In this document: positions 22,622-32,909 of the stretch, piece by piece
How the letters are laid out: each line of letters begins with the position of its first letter
How positions within the stretch are numbered: the first letter of the stretch is position 1
NCBI GenBank assembly: GCA_027579435.1
Contig: JANBPK010001048.1
Coordinates: 55,885 to 119,884, forward strand
Reading direction: 5' to 3'
Origin: Candolleomyces eurysporus
Taxonomy: Eukaryota > Basidiomycota > Agaricomycetes > Agaricales > Psathyrellaceae
Length of the DNA stretch: 64,000 nt
Made by a program: the position numbers and the translations under genes
Notes under the pieces: generated by a model
What the model was told of the DNA's origin: nothing
Database searches by the model: none
Seen by the model: only the letters and a program-made list of their open reading frames with translations

Positions 22622-24040
22622 ATCCAAACTCAGAGCGTAAAGCGGGCAAGTCTTCAGGTGCAATAGATGAGTAGACGACGATTGTTGATGTAGAGTTCAA
22701 GTTATTCTTCAATCTTTCAGCTTTCGAATACATGGAATATCTCTTGTAAATCGTGTTTCTATCAACAATGCAGTCCCTCAATATCTAATCGGCGTTCCTT
22801 GTTGAGGATCCATCACCATCCGATGTGTATGCATTGACATCCCGCTGAGGCCGTTATCCCAAGATTTCGGTCTGTCATCTGAATATCTCAGACTCCTGAT
22901 AGTGTGAACACCAAGCTTGCAAGTTCAGGATTTTTGAACGGAAGGATCAGATACACGAGGGAGGAATCGGGTTATATTGGAAGTCTTTCGAATAATTACA
23001 GGACTGACCAACATCGGCAACGTCATGCCCGAAGAAGAGTAGCTTTAACGGTACCCTGGCCACTAGGTACTAATACCGCGAAGACAGCACCCGAGACATG
23101 GATAAAGGAGGGCCTCGCCCTGACAGGCTACAAGGGAAGCCTCGCCAAGTGCAAGGCTGTCAGGAAGCGACTCGTCTTTATCACAGTCAGTTGGTTAACC
23201 CTCCGAACTCGGTGTCGAGGTAGCAGAGGCGAGGTGGCATACCCCCTCCAGCTCCAAAAGTGGGATGCTTGGTGCGGGGGCTATCCGTTAGCATCCAGCA
23301 GAAGTGAGGGACTCTGTTGCAGGCGCCGTCTAGAATCTTGAAGACCACGGGAACGGTGGGCTGGCAAGTGAGATGAAAGTTGTCCTTCTGACGTTCGAAA
23401 AGAGCTGGGACTGTGGTGTGGTAGTAACTGTGGTGTGGTAGTAACTGTTGCAGTTTGGCCGTTCAGTGCATCTATCGACGACTTGTGATGCAGAAGTGAA
23501 TGCCATCCAGTACGCGTCTCTCAACGATTGCGATGCGAAACGGAGGTCGTCTTGTATGTTTATAGATACTACAGAGGGAGAGGTTGACCTTCCGACGACT
23601 GCAAAGCGATGACAGAGAGCCGTTCGGCGCATCTTTCAGCAACTGCCAGTGCAATGCAGGAGAGGGCAGATGCGAGAGTCTGGGTGTGAATGGTCACCTT
23701 GTGTATGCGGGCATGTCCGTTCACGGTGTAAGCGCGTTCCTGACTTGTGAGAAATTTGACCTTGTCGATATCTCTTCCTACTTTCGCCCTCTTCATTCAA
23801 ACAGTACCGTGCTCTTAGGCCTTCTTCCGACTGTCGAACGACTTCGTTTGAGCGATGAGTCCCGCGGGACGGTGGTGATATGTCATGGTGGCAGATTCGC
23901 CTTGAAGCGTGTGCAGTATAATAGCTGCATCCATATGAGGAGGTGAGAAGAGAGAATCAGAGGCAAGGCGCCGCAGTCTAGACTGGTAACCAGCCGGAGA
24001 AGGACGAATCTCGCCTAAAGGCCTGCAATGCAGGAGAACC
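22622..24040. other. intergenic, no supported gene
   Basis: Short open frames overlap on both strands with no start, splice or family support. It contains the 17 bp tandem duplication at 23411-23444. Confidence 0.4.
23411..23444 (+). repeat. 17 bp unit in two exact tandem copies
   Basis: CTGTGGTGTGGTAGTAA occurs twice in direct succession. Confidence 0.75.
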
Positions 24041-24052
24041 TCTGTTCTCCGA

Positions 24053-24600
24053 CTGGGACAGCTGGGTTTGAAATGGGGGGGTAGCGCGTTGTGATCGAAA
24101 TCTGTCAAAAGCTGTCACCCCGATTTGGCGTGGGACCATATATGGAAAGGCACGCGAGGTCAAAACCAAGCCCTTTCTCTCAATCAAGTGGAATAAAGCT
24201 GCCTTTTGAGAATTATATAGCTGCAAATATGACACTAAGGCTTTGAGAGGACTCTCAGTAGAGGTTCATGTCTTCCTGGAAAGAAATTCAGCTGCTGTTG
24301 AGCGACAAAACGGTTCTTTGTCTCCAGTATCTCTAGGCAATGCAAGATTGAACCGCACACAATGGATTCAAAGGTGAAATGCATGCTAATTACATTCAAA
24401 ACATGAATAGGTACTATTTGATCTTCTATTATGGCTTCATAGGCAGTCTGAAACGCAAGAAACGACAAATATGCCTGGCGGAATGGGTGACCTTACCTTC
24501 CTAAAATGGGCTCAGACCAAATCGGGCTACGCATTTGTCAGCAATTGACAGTTTTCGATCACAGTGCGCTACCCCCCCCATTTCAAACTCAGCTGGACCG
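24053..24600. mobile_element. MITE-like element with ~60 bp terminal inverted repeats
   Basis: The left end (about 24053-24115) and the reverse complement of the right end (about 24535-24600) share CAGCTG-GTTTGAAATGGGGGG-GTAGCGC and GTGATCGAAA-CTGTCAA with a few changes. The interior of about 410 bp has no coding frame, as expected of a non-autonomous DNA transposon. A 3 bp CTC lies outside both ends and could be the target duplication, but the exact boundary is uncertain. The element is inserted between oxygenase copy D and the decayed copy. Confidence 0.55.
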
Positions 24601-24734
24601 GTCGCTCTATCGAGCTCGCTCATAGAGCGACGGTCACCGGTCTAGCCGCAGTCGTCAGAAGGAGGTGTGCCGCCTCGTGGGAATGGGCTGCAATTGCTTT
24701 GATAATGATTGGCGTGATGATGATCTTACCCTTG

Positions 24735-25075
24735 CAACCGAAGTAAAGGGTCTCGATGCATTTTGAGAGGTAAGTACTATATTGGAGCAAGTGACCCTGC
24801 TGCAAGCTTGACTCACTCTGGTCGATGGCTTTGAGGTAATCGACGCCTCTTCTGGAATTCGGAATCGAGTCAGGACTGGGTGAATCTCACATCTGGTGAA
24901 CTACATTTTTCAACTCCAGGGTATCGTAAACTCTGTCCAATCCCTAGGACATCACATTACCATCTAGCCTCACTATATAGTGCAATATTCACCCGGCTCA
25001 CCATTGAAAACTGCTCGATATCTTCCACCAGCTGCCGTAAAAACCTCTAACGCCGAGCTCGAGTGTTTCCCTTGA
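24735..25075 (+). pseudogene. 5' relic of a sixth oxygenase copy (promoter and first codons)
   Basis: This stretch matches the promoters and starts of copies D and E: CTTGCAACCGA-GTAAAGG-TCTCG (as upstream of D), TGACTCA at 24809-24815, GAATCGAGTCAGGACT, ATCTGGTGAACT, a TATATAG, and then CTGCTCGATATCTTCCACCAG, where copy E has CTGCTCGATGTCTGCC. The start codon is ATA instead of ATG. Homology continues through GTAAAAACCTCTAACGCCGAGCTCGAG and then stops; the catalytic exons are missing. Best explained as a truncated tandem duplicate. Confidence 0.65.
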
Positions 25076-25359
25076 AGTGTAATACCACCCGAACAACGCG
25101 TACACAACCCTTCTTCAGGCATCATCATGTGCCATGTAGTTTCGACAATTGGTCATTGATTTTCGGGATCTTTCCCGAGAAATATGAGAGNTTTTTGACC
25201 CTGCCGCTAGCTTCGCCTTGACTCGTTTGGACAATTGCTTTGGGTAATTGACGCCTCTTCCAGAATTTGAAATCGAGTCAGCACTTCGAACAGGGACTCG
25301 CATATCTGGTGAACTTAATCTTACAGCACAAATGGGGCATTTTCTAACTCCGTCGCAAG

Positions 25360-25367
25360 GATATAAG
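25360..25367 (+). promoter_or_regulatory. TATA box of copy E
   Basis: GATATAAG about 85 bp before the ATG, followed by CCCTGTCCAGCTCGAG as in copy D. TGACTC lies at 25219-25224 and GAGTCA at 25275-25280. Confidence 0.55.
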
Positions 25368-25447
25368 CCCTGTCCAGCTCGAGGGTGGCACATCACCCTA
25401 CTGTCTACTGCGATATTCAACTGGATTATACCACCGAACACTGCTCG

Positions 25448-26863
25448 ATGTCTGCCACAGCCTCTCAGCCTTCCGTAAAAACCTCGAGTGTCGAGCTTGA
25501 GCGGCTTCAGGCCAAGGTCCAGAGCCTTGTTGCCCCGAATTTCTGTACTGGGACACTCCCTCTGGAGACGTCTGCAGGAAAGCTATTCTACTGTAAAGGT
25601 AGTGCTTCAGACTCCAGGTATTTCAATAAAATCTTTTTCTCTTTACCTCTGCGTTCTAATGAGTTTTGTTAAGTTTCCTTTCGTTCACCGATGGTGGTCT
25701 CCAGGATGGTGACATTCAGAAGCTTGTCGAAGCGTGCCAGCAGGCAACGTTCGGTCGGGGCGGCCAAGACGTTCTCGACGAGAGCTACCGCAAGGCCTGG
25801 AAGCTGGACGTCACCCAGTTTTCTACTCAATTCGATCTCGCTCGCTCCGGTATCATGGAGACGGTTCATGATCAACTTCTTCACTACGAGAAGAACACGT
25901 TGAAGCTCGAGCCCCAGCTGTATAAGTTGAACATATATGGTATGCCTGTTTCCGCAAATTATTGTCAGCCAAGGCTCACGCATTCCTACCGTTTATGACA
26001 TGAAGGTCCTGGGTCTTTCTTCAAGCCTCACGTCGATACGCCTCAAAGCGAGAAGCTCTTCGCCAGCCTTGTCGTCGTACTCCCCACTACCCATAACGGC
26101 GGAAACCTCCTGCTCGGCAAGGACGGGTCGCTCTTCAATTTTGACTCTTCCAAGCTTGTCTTCCACCCCGAGACGAAGGCTCCTCAGATCGCCTTCGCCG
26201 CCTTTTACAGCGACATCGAACACGAGGTCTTACCCGTTGAAGATGGATATCGGATCACTCTCACATACAACCTCCACCTCGCTGATACCGACTTACCCAT
26301 CCCGAAGGCTCTCTCCGATACTTTGGCGTCTCTCAAGAGCGCCCTGCTTGATCTTATATCCAACCCTCAAATTCTACCGAACGGTGGGGCGTTGGGCTTC
26401 GGGCTCTTGTACCAATATCCAATCAACCCTAAGTTCCAGAAGGACCTTGTCAAGTTCGCTGGAGCTCTGAAGGGAAACGATGCCCTGGTCAAAACGGCCT
26501 GCTCCTCCATTGGTCTGGACGTAGCGGTCATGGTCGGGTACGACCTGGTTGATGAGGACGAGAAACATTGGATCAGTGATAAGATCCATCCTGGCGGGGA
26601 GGTCTTCGACGAATTCTTCAGTTCCGTGTTTAGGAAGAAGGGGGGGTAAGCCTATCCGTGATCCTTTGGCCACCGAAATACAAAAGGACACCCTTCCATT
26701 GCTTTGGGTTACACCTCAGACCAAGATGGTTCCGACCGAGGCTGCGTTTGTTGCTTACGGGAATGAATATTTTCTCACCAACGTATACGGCAACTTGGTG
26801 CTCACCGCTCAGGTTCCGCCTGCCCAGGAGAGGGAGGAGTTGTTGCGCAAGGTCACAGAATGA
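25448..26863 (+). pseudogene. 2OG-Fe(II) oxygenase family, copy E, frameshifted
   Basis: Exons 25448-25617, 25674-25939 (266 bp) and 26006 onward. The catalytic core is intact: about H154 and D156 (FKPHVDTP), H218 (SDIEHEV) and GYRITLTYNL. At 26640-26646 a run of seven G is followed by TAA in frame (26647-26649), ending the protein at about 360 aa. The remaining conserved part (DPLATEIQKDTLPLLWVTP..., YGNEYFLTNVYGNLVLTAQ) continues one frame over to 26863. The matching place in copy D is open, and a six-G run would be in frame here. A GTAAGC...AAAAG intron over this point does not restore the frame. Either a homopolymer sequencing error or a recent loss-of-function allele; the truncated protein would still hold all metal ligands. 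Confidence 0.8.
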
Positions 26864-27264
26864 CTTACAGGTGGCGTGGCGAGCTGAATGCGGACTCGGA
26901 GGGGCTAAGGTGCAGCGAACAGTGATTAACTATCTTGTACGATCTCGGGTGCGGGAGGGTGTGGATTGCTATGTTGGAAGCAAAGGCTCGTGTAAATAAT
27001 ATCGTGTACCATTACTTCGTCAATAAGGCTCAGTGTTCATCTATCTCTCTGTGTTGCAGTACTTGCATCCATTTTTTCCAAGTGTGTTGTTCATGTTGGC
27101 GGCGCTTAAATGTGATGCCAACAGCCAGTGATGGCGGTATATTACGACGCCTACCAACGTCCTTGCCATCCACCGATCCCTCGGCCATCTATCCTAGTAA
27201 GTCCTTCTAGCTAGACAAGAGAAAGAGCATCTAAAATGCCCTCTACCACAGCATATTACCAATC
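26864..27264. other. intergenic
   Basis: 3' region of copy E and promoter of the F-box-like gene; nothing further seen. Confidence 0.4.
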
Positions 27265-29505
27265 ATGGCCACAGAACACACTGTGGATCCGCAGGAAGTG
27301 GACGCGATAGTGGAAACCCTCTTGAGAACCAACGAACCCCCCTCGGACCAACAAAGATACCAAATCACCGTCAGACTTCAAACCTTACGGGATGGTGCTC
27401 AATGCATGGCAGGCCAACCATCCAACCAGGAAGGCCCGTCACAGGACGCTGAGAAATGCCGACGCACCGCACAGAGCTATCAGCTGGCCCTCTCCTGCAT
27501 CAGATCCCTTCCTGACGAAATATGGCATGCCACATTCGAGGCGGGGATGTCTGGCTCATGGTCAGACGACGACAAATATTTACAGCTAGTTTGCAGTATT
27601 TGCCGGCGATGGCGGGATCTTGCGCTCGGTCATTCCATTCTTTGGGCCAAGCTCCCGCCCATCGAGCACCCCAGAGTTTTCGGTACGAATTCGAGGCCAC
27701 TTTCGTTGGTTATACGGGAAGAAGAAGTCATATTGCGACGGTATCTGTCGCGATCAGGGGCAGTGCCGATATCCTTCGATTTCAGGATCTTCCTGGAGGC
27801 ATGGAAGGACCCGGACGCTAAGACGCTCATTCAAGATACCCTGCTCCCGTTGCTGGTCGACCAATGTCACCGGTGGGGATCGATATATTTATTCCTTCCT
27901 GAACAGGCATTCGACGAGTGGTTGCACCCAGTGAGCGGCAAACTGCGTATGCTTCGGAGCGTGACGCTTTTTGTTGGGGTTAATTCGATGCAACAGCCAG
28001 CGATACCAGATACAAGAACGCGCCAGATCAATTGTTTCAAAGAGGCACCAATGCTACGAAATGTCGAGCTTACCACTGCCTTCACAGAAGCAATTCTCAC
28101 CGTTTCCCTCCCATTTTCCCAACTCGAGAACTTCAAGGTTACATCTGGACCGGACACATGCTGCGAAGACATGCTCACAAGTTGTCCCCCTCATTTACGG
28201 GTAATGGACATCAGTCGCTATACTGCAGGCTATTCGGGGCCGTCGAATTTGGATTCTTCACTTTCCTTCTGGAACCTCAACCGTCTGAGACTCTACACCA
28301 CTGAACAAACCCTCTCCATTTTTCGCATCCTCGACATCCTTGTCCTTCCTGCTTTATCGACACTCCAGATTGGTGGAGAATTCGACTTCGATTCCGCAAG
28401 GCCATTGTTCAGCAAGATTCTTCTCCTGGTTCAACGGTCAGGATGTTCAATGAAGAATCTAACTCTCACTGCTCCTCTCGATACACAACAAGAGGAGTTC
28501 TACGAAATATTAAGGCTCTCTCCTGGCCTTCAGCATCTGGAAGTACCTCACATCGGTTCCCAAGGGCTACGAAAGCTCGTCTTAGATATGGGCGATGACC
28601 CCCGAAACCAACTTATTCCGGACTTGCGAATTCTGAAGCTTTGCTGGTACGGCTCGGATCCCAAGAACCCGACAAGGGGCCTAAATGGGGTGATCGACGT
28701 TACAGCGCTCAGGGAAATGGTTGTATCAAGAACGACTGCCAAGCATATGTTCTTGGAGGAAGTTCACCTTTCCAGGTACCATAACCTAACGCTGAGCGCA
28801 CAGCTGGAATATCAATGGAACCCGACAGCCATCCCAGAGGTCACGCTGGCAGCTCTGGCTCAGACCTTCGAAGAGTCCCTAGGATACCTCCACCAATGCA
28901 GCTTTTGGCATCATTCCAACGATCCCTACCAACGTATCCGGCATGAGCTTACTTACGCGGACGCCAGCTTGCACGAGAGGCTCGACCAAGAGATGCGCGA
29001 CTTGGAAAATATTGATCTAGCGGATTATGCTGATACACTGGTACTTGCGGTACGTCTACCGAATTTATAAATATCTATATATCTCACACCACCCTAACCA
29101 CTTGCTCAGAGAAGAAATATTCCATATCTATTGCACGAGATCAGTCAGAAAGCAGGCTCAATCCCAGGAGATGATAGGTTCGCCTTCCGCGTGCGTGCTG
29201 GGGAGGTCTGTCAGAAATGGAAACCCTTTATCCTGCGGGATGCCCGGACAACTCCGTATGCTTGGAGATACGTTACTCCTTCCCTTTCTATATTGAGGTG
29301 TCGTCCCGTCGACGAAGGTGAGCATGTCTTTCTGTGCGTTGATTCTAGAGGAATTGATGGAAATATCCCTTCGTTATCCAGACGAAACGAAAACTTGGAA
29401 AGACATTATCTCGTGCTACAATCCATACTAGATGATCTAACAGTCAAAGGATATGATATTGAGAATATGTGCGAAAAACTCTCGCAATCTTATGTACTCA
29501 GCTGA
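27265..29505 (+). CDS. F-box-like / leucine-rich protein 1
   Basis: Exons 27265-29049 and 29110-29505 give 2181 nt, 726 aa. After a coiled-coil-like start (residues 5-60) comes an F-box-like segment, IRSLPDEIWHATFEA...LVCSICRRWRDLALGHSILWAKL, typical of basidiomycete F-box proteins that recruit targets to SCF ubiquitin ligases. The middle shows irregular leucine-rich segments (for example FRILDILVLPALSTLQIGGEF and PDLRILKLCWYGS). Exon 2, joined by a 60 bp intron, has another helical block (PYLLHEISQKAG...VCQKWKPFI). Target unknown. The length and start (ATG after stops) look sound. Confidence 0.78.
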
Positions 29506-29839
29506 ATATCTGTGACATTGGTGGTCCATGCACAACAGAAAATCGAAGTAGGTCAGACTATTTTAAAATATGTGAAACAAAGAAGAGCAAGAACGACAGC
29601 AACCAGGATAGTACATTACATCGAGCATAGTAAGGAAAAGGTCAACGACAAATGAGGTAGAAATCAAGTGATTGAACGAGGAAAACCCGTAAGACTAACC
29701 CGTAAAGACTGGGGTTAATGTTCAAGTGAAAGATATTTCCCACCGTATTAACAGGATGATCTTATATTACTTTTTCCTTGTTGAACTTATCGATCATATA
29801 ATACGAACGTGTAGGGTAATTTCAGAGTCTAGATCGAAG
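29506..29839. other. convergent intergenic stretch
   Basis: AT-rich 3' regions of two genes that run towards each other; no feature seen. Confidence 0.4.
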
Positions 29840-31489
29840 TCATTCTGCCGATAGCTCCCAACGCCGCCCGTTCACCTCGAAATCCTCCAATCCCTTCACC
29901 ACCTTCGACATCTTCAACTGACAGAACTGTTCCACCGACCTCACCACGTAACCTTCGTTTACCATTGATTTAATAATCAGCTTCCTCAGCCGTGGAAACT
30001 GCTGATACCACTGCCGAATGGTGTCCTTGACCTTCCATTCGTGGGACCATTCTAATCTCTTATCCACCACCACGATAATCCCAGAGACACAATCCATCCA
30101 TTCTGGAGTTCCACCCGAAGCAGTAATGGGTTCCGTCACTTGCCGCATCCACGATACGATATCCTCCGGAGCGAGGAGCTCTATATCGACAGAGAATTTG
30201 GGGTTGGGTCCTAATTTAGTGAGTTCAGCCAGAAGGCTTCGGTCGTCCAACGCTCGAACGTCCGAATCACCCACTATAGTCCAACTACGGCGCACTCCAC
30301 GGCTGAACACGACCTGCAAATTCTGTAGCACCGGAAAAGACACTGAGTACGAAGTGATTGCCGGTAAAATCCACTTCGCTTCACCCCGGAGTGTGGTCAA
30401 TCGGGCGAGGGCAGGTAACACAGCGCTCGATGAATTGGCGAAGGGGTTGAGACCATCTGTCCAGGGGGAGGAGAGCTGCTCCAGCGACAGGCGTTCGAGC
30501 TTGGGAAAGCCTTTGATGAATTGGGTGACCTGTTTGTCGCTTAATCCCCTGCATTTCCTGAGCTTTAAACCTTTGAGGCTAGGGGCTGCTTGTGGGAGAA
30601 GGTCGCTTAGGATCGACCAGGTTGCGCCGAAGAAGTCAACGTCTTCAATGGTGAGGTCGGTGATGGGGGAGGTGGAGAGGGCTGAATAAGTCCATTGGAG
30701 AAGAGGGGGGCATAGAAAAGATTTGGTCCCAATCGTGAGGTGGGTCAAAGAGGAGTGGGCTATCGCCTGCGGTGAAAATTCCGTAAGGATGTCCTTCGGT
30801 GCGGAGAAGCTCCAGTTCGTATGAGGATTGCGCTCGTATTTCCAGGTCTGACCTGCCAAAACAGAAGGTGTGGGTGCGAATTCTGCTGAAGTGAAAAGGT
30901 TCTTGAGTCGAGACAATAAAGATGGTGGCTGTGAATGGGGTAGCAGGGGAGACATGACCGTGACCTCCCGGTACACATCCATTATTTTGAGGAGCCCTCG
31001 AACTTGTAGGGAGGAACAACCGCGCTCGACGATTGTATTTAACAAGCTTCCTAGACCTTCTGACCATGCGATAGCGTTGTCTTCCGTAAAGATATAGGCA
31101 ACCTCTTCAGAGGAGTTGAAATTCAGAACGACTTCGTTCACCGCTTTTAATTTGGTGATGAAGCGCTCGACCCGCCCGAAATGAAGTAGCATTGTTTTGT
31201 CCGTGGCGAATCGTGGAAAATTGCAGCAGAAATGCCGCGTCTGCGTCACGGTCGATGAGAGACATAGTGCAGTCATCAAGTCATGGTTCGCTGGACGATA
31301 TGGGATAGTTACAGTACATCGTTCGCTGACTTTTGGCAAGCCGCACTTCTTGATGTACGTGGAGAGGCAGATCTCGTGGAGCCTTCTGCACTGGAAAGCC
31401 AGTTCATAGAGTGTCGGTAAAGGAAGGCGGTATTCCTCAAGAATCTTTTCGAGGAGTTCGTTTGGTAGAGAGAGAAGTGCAGCAGTCAT
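29840..31489 (-). CDS. F-box-like / leucine-rich protein 2
   Basis: Single-exon reading frame, 549 aa, unusual here because most genes have introns. N-terminus LLSLPNELLEKILEEYRLPLPTLYELAFQCRRLHEICLSTYIKKC is F-box-like. Leucine-rich segments follow, including PSLKGLKLRKCRGLSDKQV and FPKLERLSLEQL. The segment CPPLLQWTYSALSTSPITDLTIEDV closely parallels MPPLLQWTISAIQYCNIEKLTLAGL in the F-box protein at 50288-52063, so the two are diverged paralogues. Role inferred as substrate receptor of an SCF ligase; target unknown. Confidence 0.75.
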   Translation of the reverse strand: MTAALLSLPNELLEKILEEYRLPLPTLYELAFQCRRLHEICLSTYIKKCGLPKVSERCTVTIPYRPANHDLMTALCLSSTVTQTRHFCCNFPRFATDKTMLLHFGRVERFITKLKAVNEVVLNFNSSEEVAYIFTEDNAIAWSEGLGSLLNTIVERGCSSLQVRGLLKIMDVYREVTVMSPLLPHSQPPSLLSRLKNLFTSAEFAPTPSVLAGQTWKYERNPHTNWSFSAPKDILTEFSPQAIAHSSLTHLTIGTKSFLCPPLLQWTYSALSTSPITDLTIEDVDFFGATWSILSDLLPQAAPSLKGLKLRKCRGLSDKQVTQFIKGFPKLERLSLEQLSSPWTDGLNPFANSSSAVLPALARLTTLRGEAKWILPAITSYSVSFPVLQNLQVVFSRGVRRSWTIVGDSDVRALDDRSLLAELTKLGPNPKFSVDIELLAPEDIVSWMRQVTEPITASGGTPEWMDCVSGIIVVVDKRLEWSHEWKVKDTIRQWYQQFPRLRKLIIKSMVNEGYVVRSVEQFCQLKMSKVVKGLEDFEVNGRRWELSAE

Positions 31490-31698
31490 AGTCGAGGTAG
31501 AGGACCATGCATGCTGCGGTGGTTTTTATCAGGGACTTCTCCAAACACAGCATCTCACAGCATTCAGGGACGATTCTGACGTTGCACCTTCACGACCTAG
31601 CCTGAGTAAATCTCCACGTCACTTAAGATTCTTAACATTCAGCCCAAGAGACCGTACAGAGGAGAGTTACCCAGATATGACCATGCCTTGAAAACGAA

Positions 31699-32615
31699 TT
31701 ACGGAACCAACTCCTGCTCACCCCACACCCCTTTCTCGTCCCTCCAAAACCTGAACCTCTTGTTCGGCTGCACGCCCAAATCCACAAAGTCCACTTCAAC
31801 CGGCTCGATAACTACCAACACGAAGTTCCCCAAGGCCTCATCCCAATTCTTCTGCTTCTTCTCTCGCTCCTCCGGAGAATCGCTATCACTGGGCTCCTCG
31901 ACGCGCTGCGGCCACTTCTTCGCTGCCTCCGGGCCTCCGTAAAGCGAAAGCGGTGTACCAGGAGGAGGCTTGCACCAACTGGCTTTCATGTACGCAGAGA
32001 GGCTTCGGAAGGCAGCTTGCCTCTGACTTTCCCAAAACTCTTTAGGCGAAGATTGTTGGTAGACGTTCGAAAGGTATTGTAATCCCAAGTAGCCTTGTGC
32101 TTCAGAGCGCGGCAGCTTGAAAGAGTCTTCGACCGTCTTTTCAAACTCGCTGTACAAATCTTTGGAAGCGCCAGTAGGAGAGGGGATGAGGAACGCTTTC
32201 CCAGAGATTCTAAACTGAATTCTTGTCTTATCGTCGTCAGATTCTCCGTTGATCCACCAAGCGAACTCGACGTTCGAGTTCGCTCTGATTTGGGAGACTT
32301 TTGGGGTACGAAGGTCGGTTGAGGTAACAACAAGTGGTAGGTGGGCTGGGGGAAACGTCCCAGATGACCCGGAATCGACCTGGAGGAACGAGCGGAAGAT
32401 GTGTGAACGGACTTTGGGGGATGTTCTCTGCGAGTCACTCGCGATAGTCGCGAGTTGAATCACTGAAATTTCAAGATATGTTGTCAGCGTTGCAAGTGGA
32501 TATTGGGTAAATTAAGAGATCATCAAACAGAGAACTTGCCTGTTTGACCTGGGTACTTGGATAAGGCGCTATCAAGAAGAGCCTTCCAGCGTGGACTATT
32601 CTGGATTCTCGACAT
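31699..32615 (-). CDS. PNPOx-like flavin-binding protein (Alr4036 type)
   Basis: Related to the pyridoxamine-5'-phosphate oxidase-like FMN-binding domain of the Alr4036 family; the reaction is unknown. Exons (minus) 32540-32615 and 31699-32462 give 840 nt, 279 aa. Start MSRIQNSPRWKALLDSALSKYPGQTVIQLATIASD and then PKVRSHIFRSFL, LPLVVTSTDLRTPKVSQI, VEFAWWI and IQFRISGKAFLI follow the family order, and the end has NFVLVVIEPVEVDFVDLG. The intron begins GCAAGT and ends TTTCAG, a GC-AG intron, which is needed to keep the conserved TVIQLATI sequence in frame. Likely cytosolic, without a signal peptide. True biosynthetic PNPOx is more distant. Confidence 0.83.
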
Positions 32616-32909
32616 CGTCGAAAGAACTAAGCGATGATTCGGGCAAGCGTCCGCAACATGGATGATATAGGGGCTTTGACAAATGACGTCATGTAGAACT
32701 TGGAAAGCGCAACCAGCAGAGAATATGACTAAAACCTCAGGGTCACCCAGAAAATAGCATGTATTAAAGAGCGTAGAAGAACAAGCCTGACAAAGGCGTA
32801 GACATACGGTAGATACAATCGGAATCCAAATGCGTCGAGCAAGCTCGAAAAACCATTGAAAAACGAACAATAATGAAGCTGTCCTTTTGGAATACACGAC
32901 TAGATATCC

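Noticed and set aside
26646..26692. GTAAGC...AAAAG as an intron repairing copy E
   Set aside because: The phase does not fit: joining leaves the downstream conserved motif out of frame, and the matching sequence in copy D is coding.
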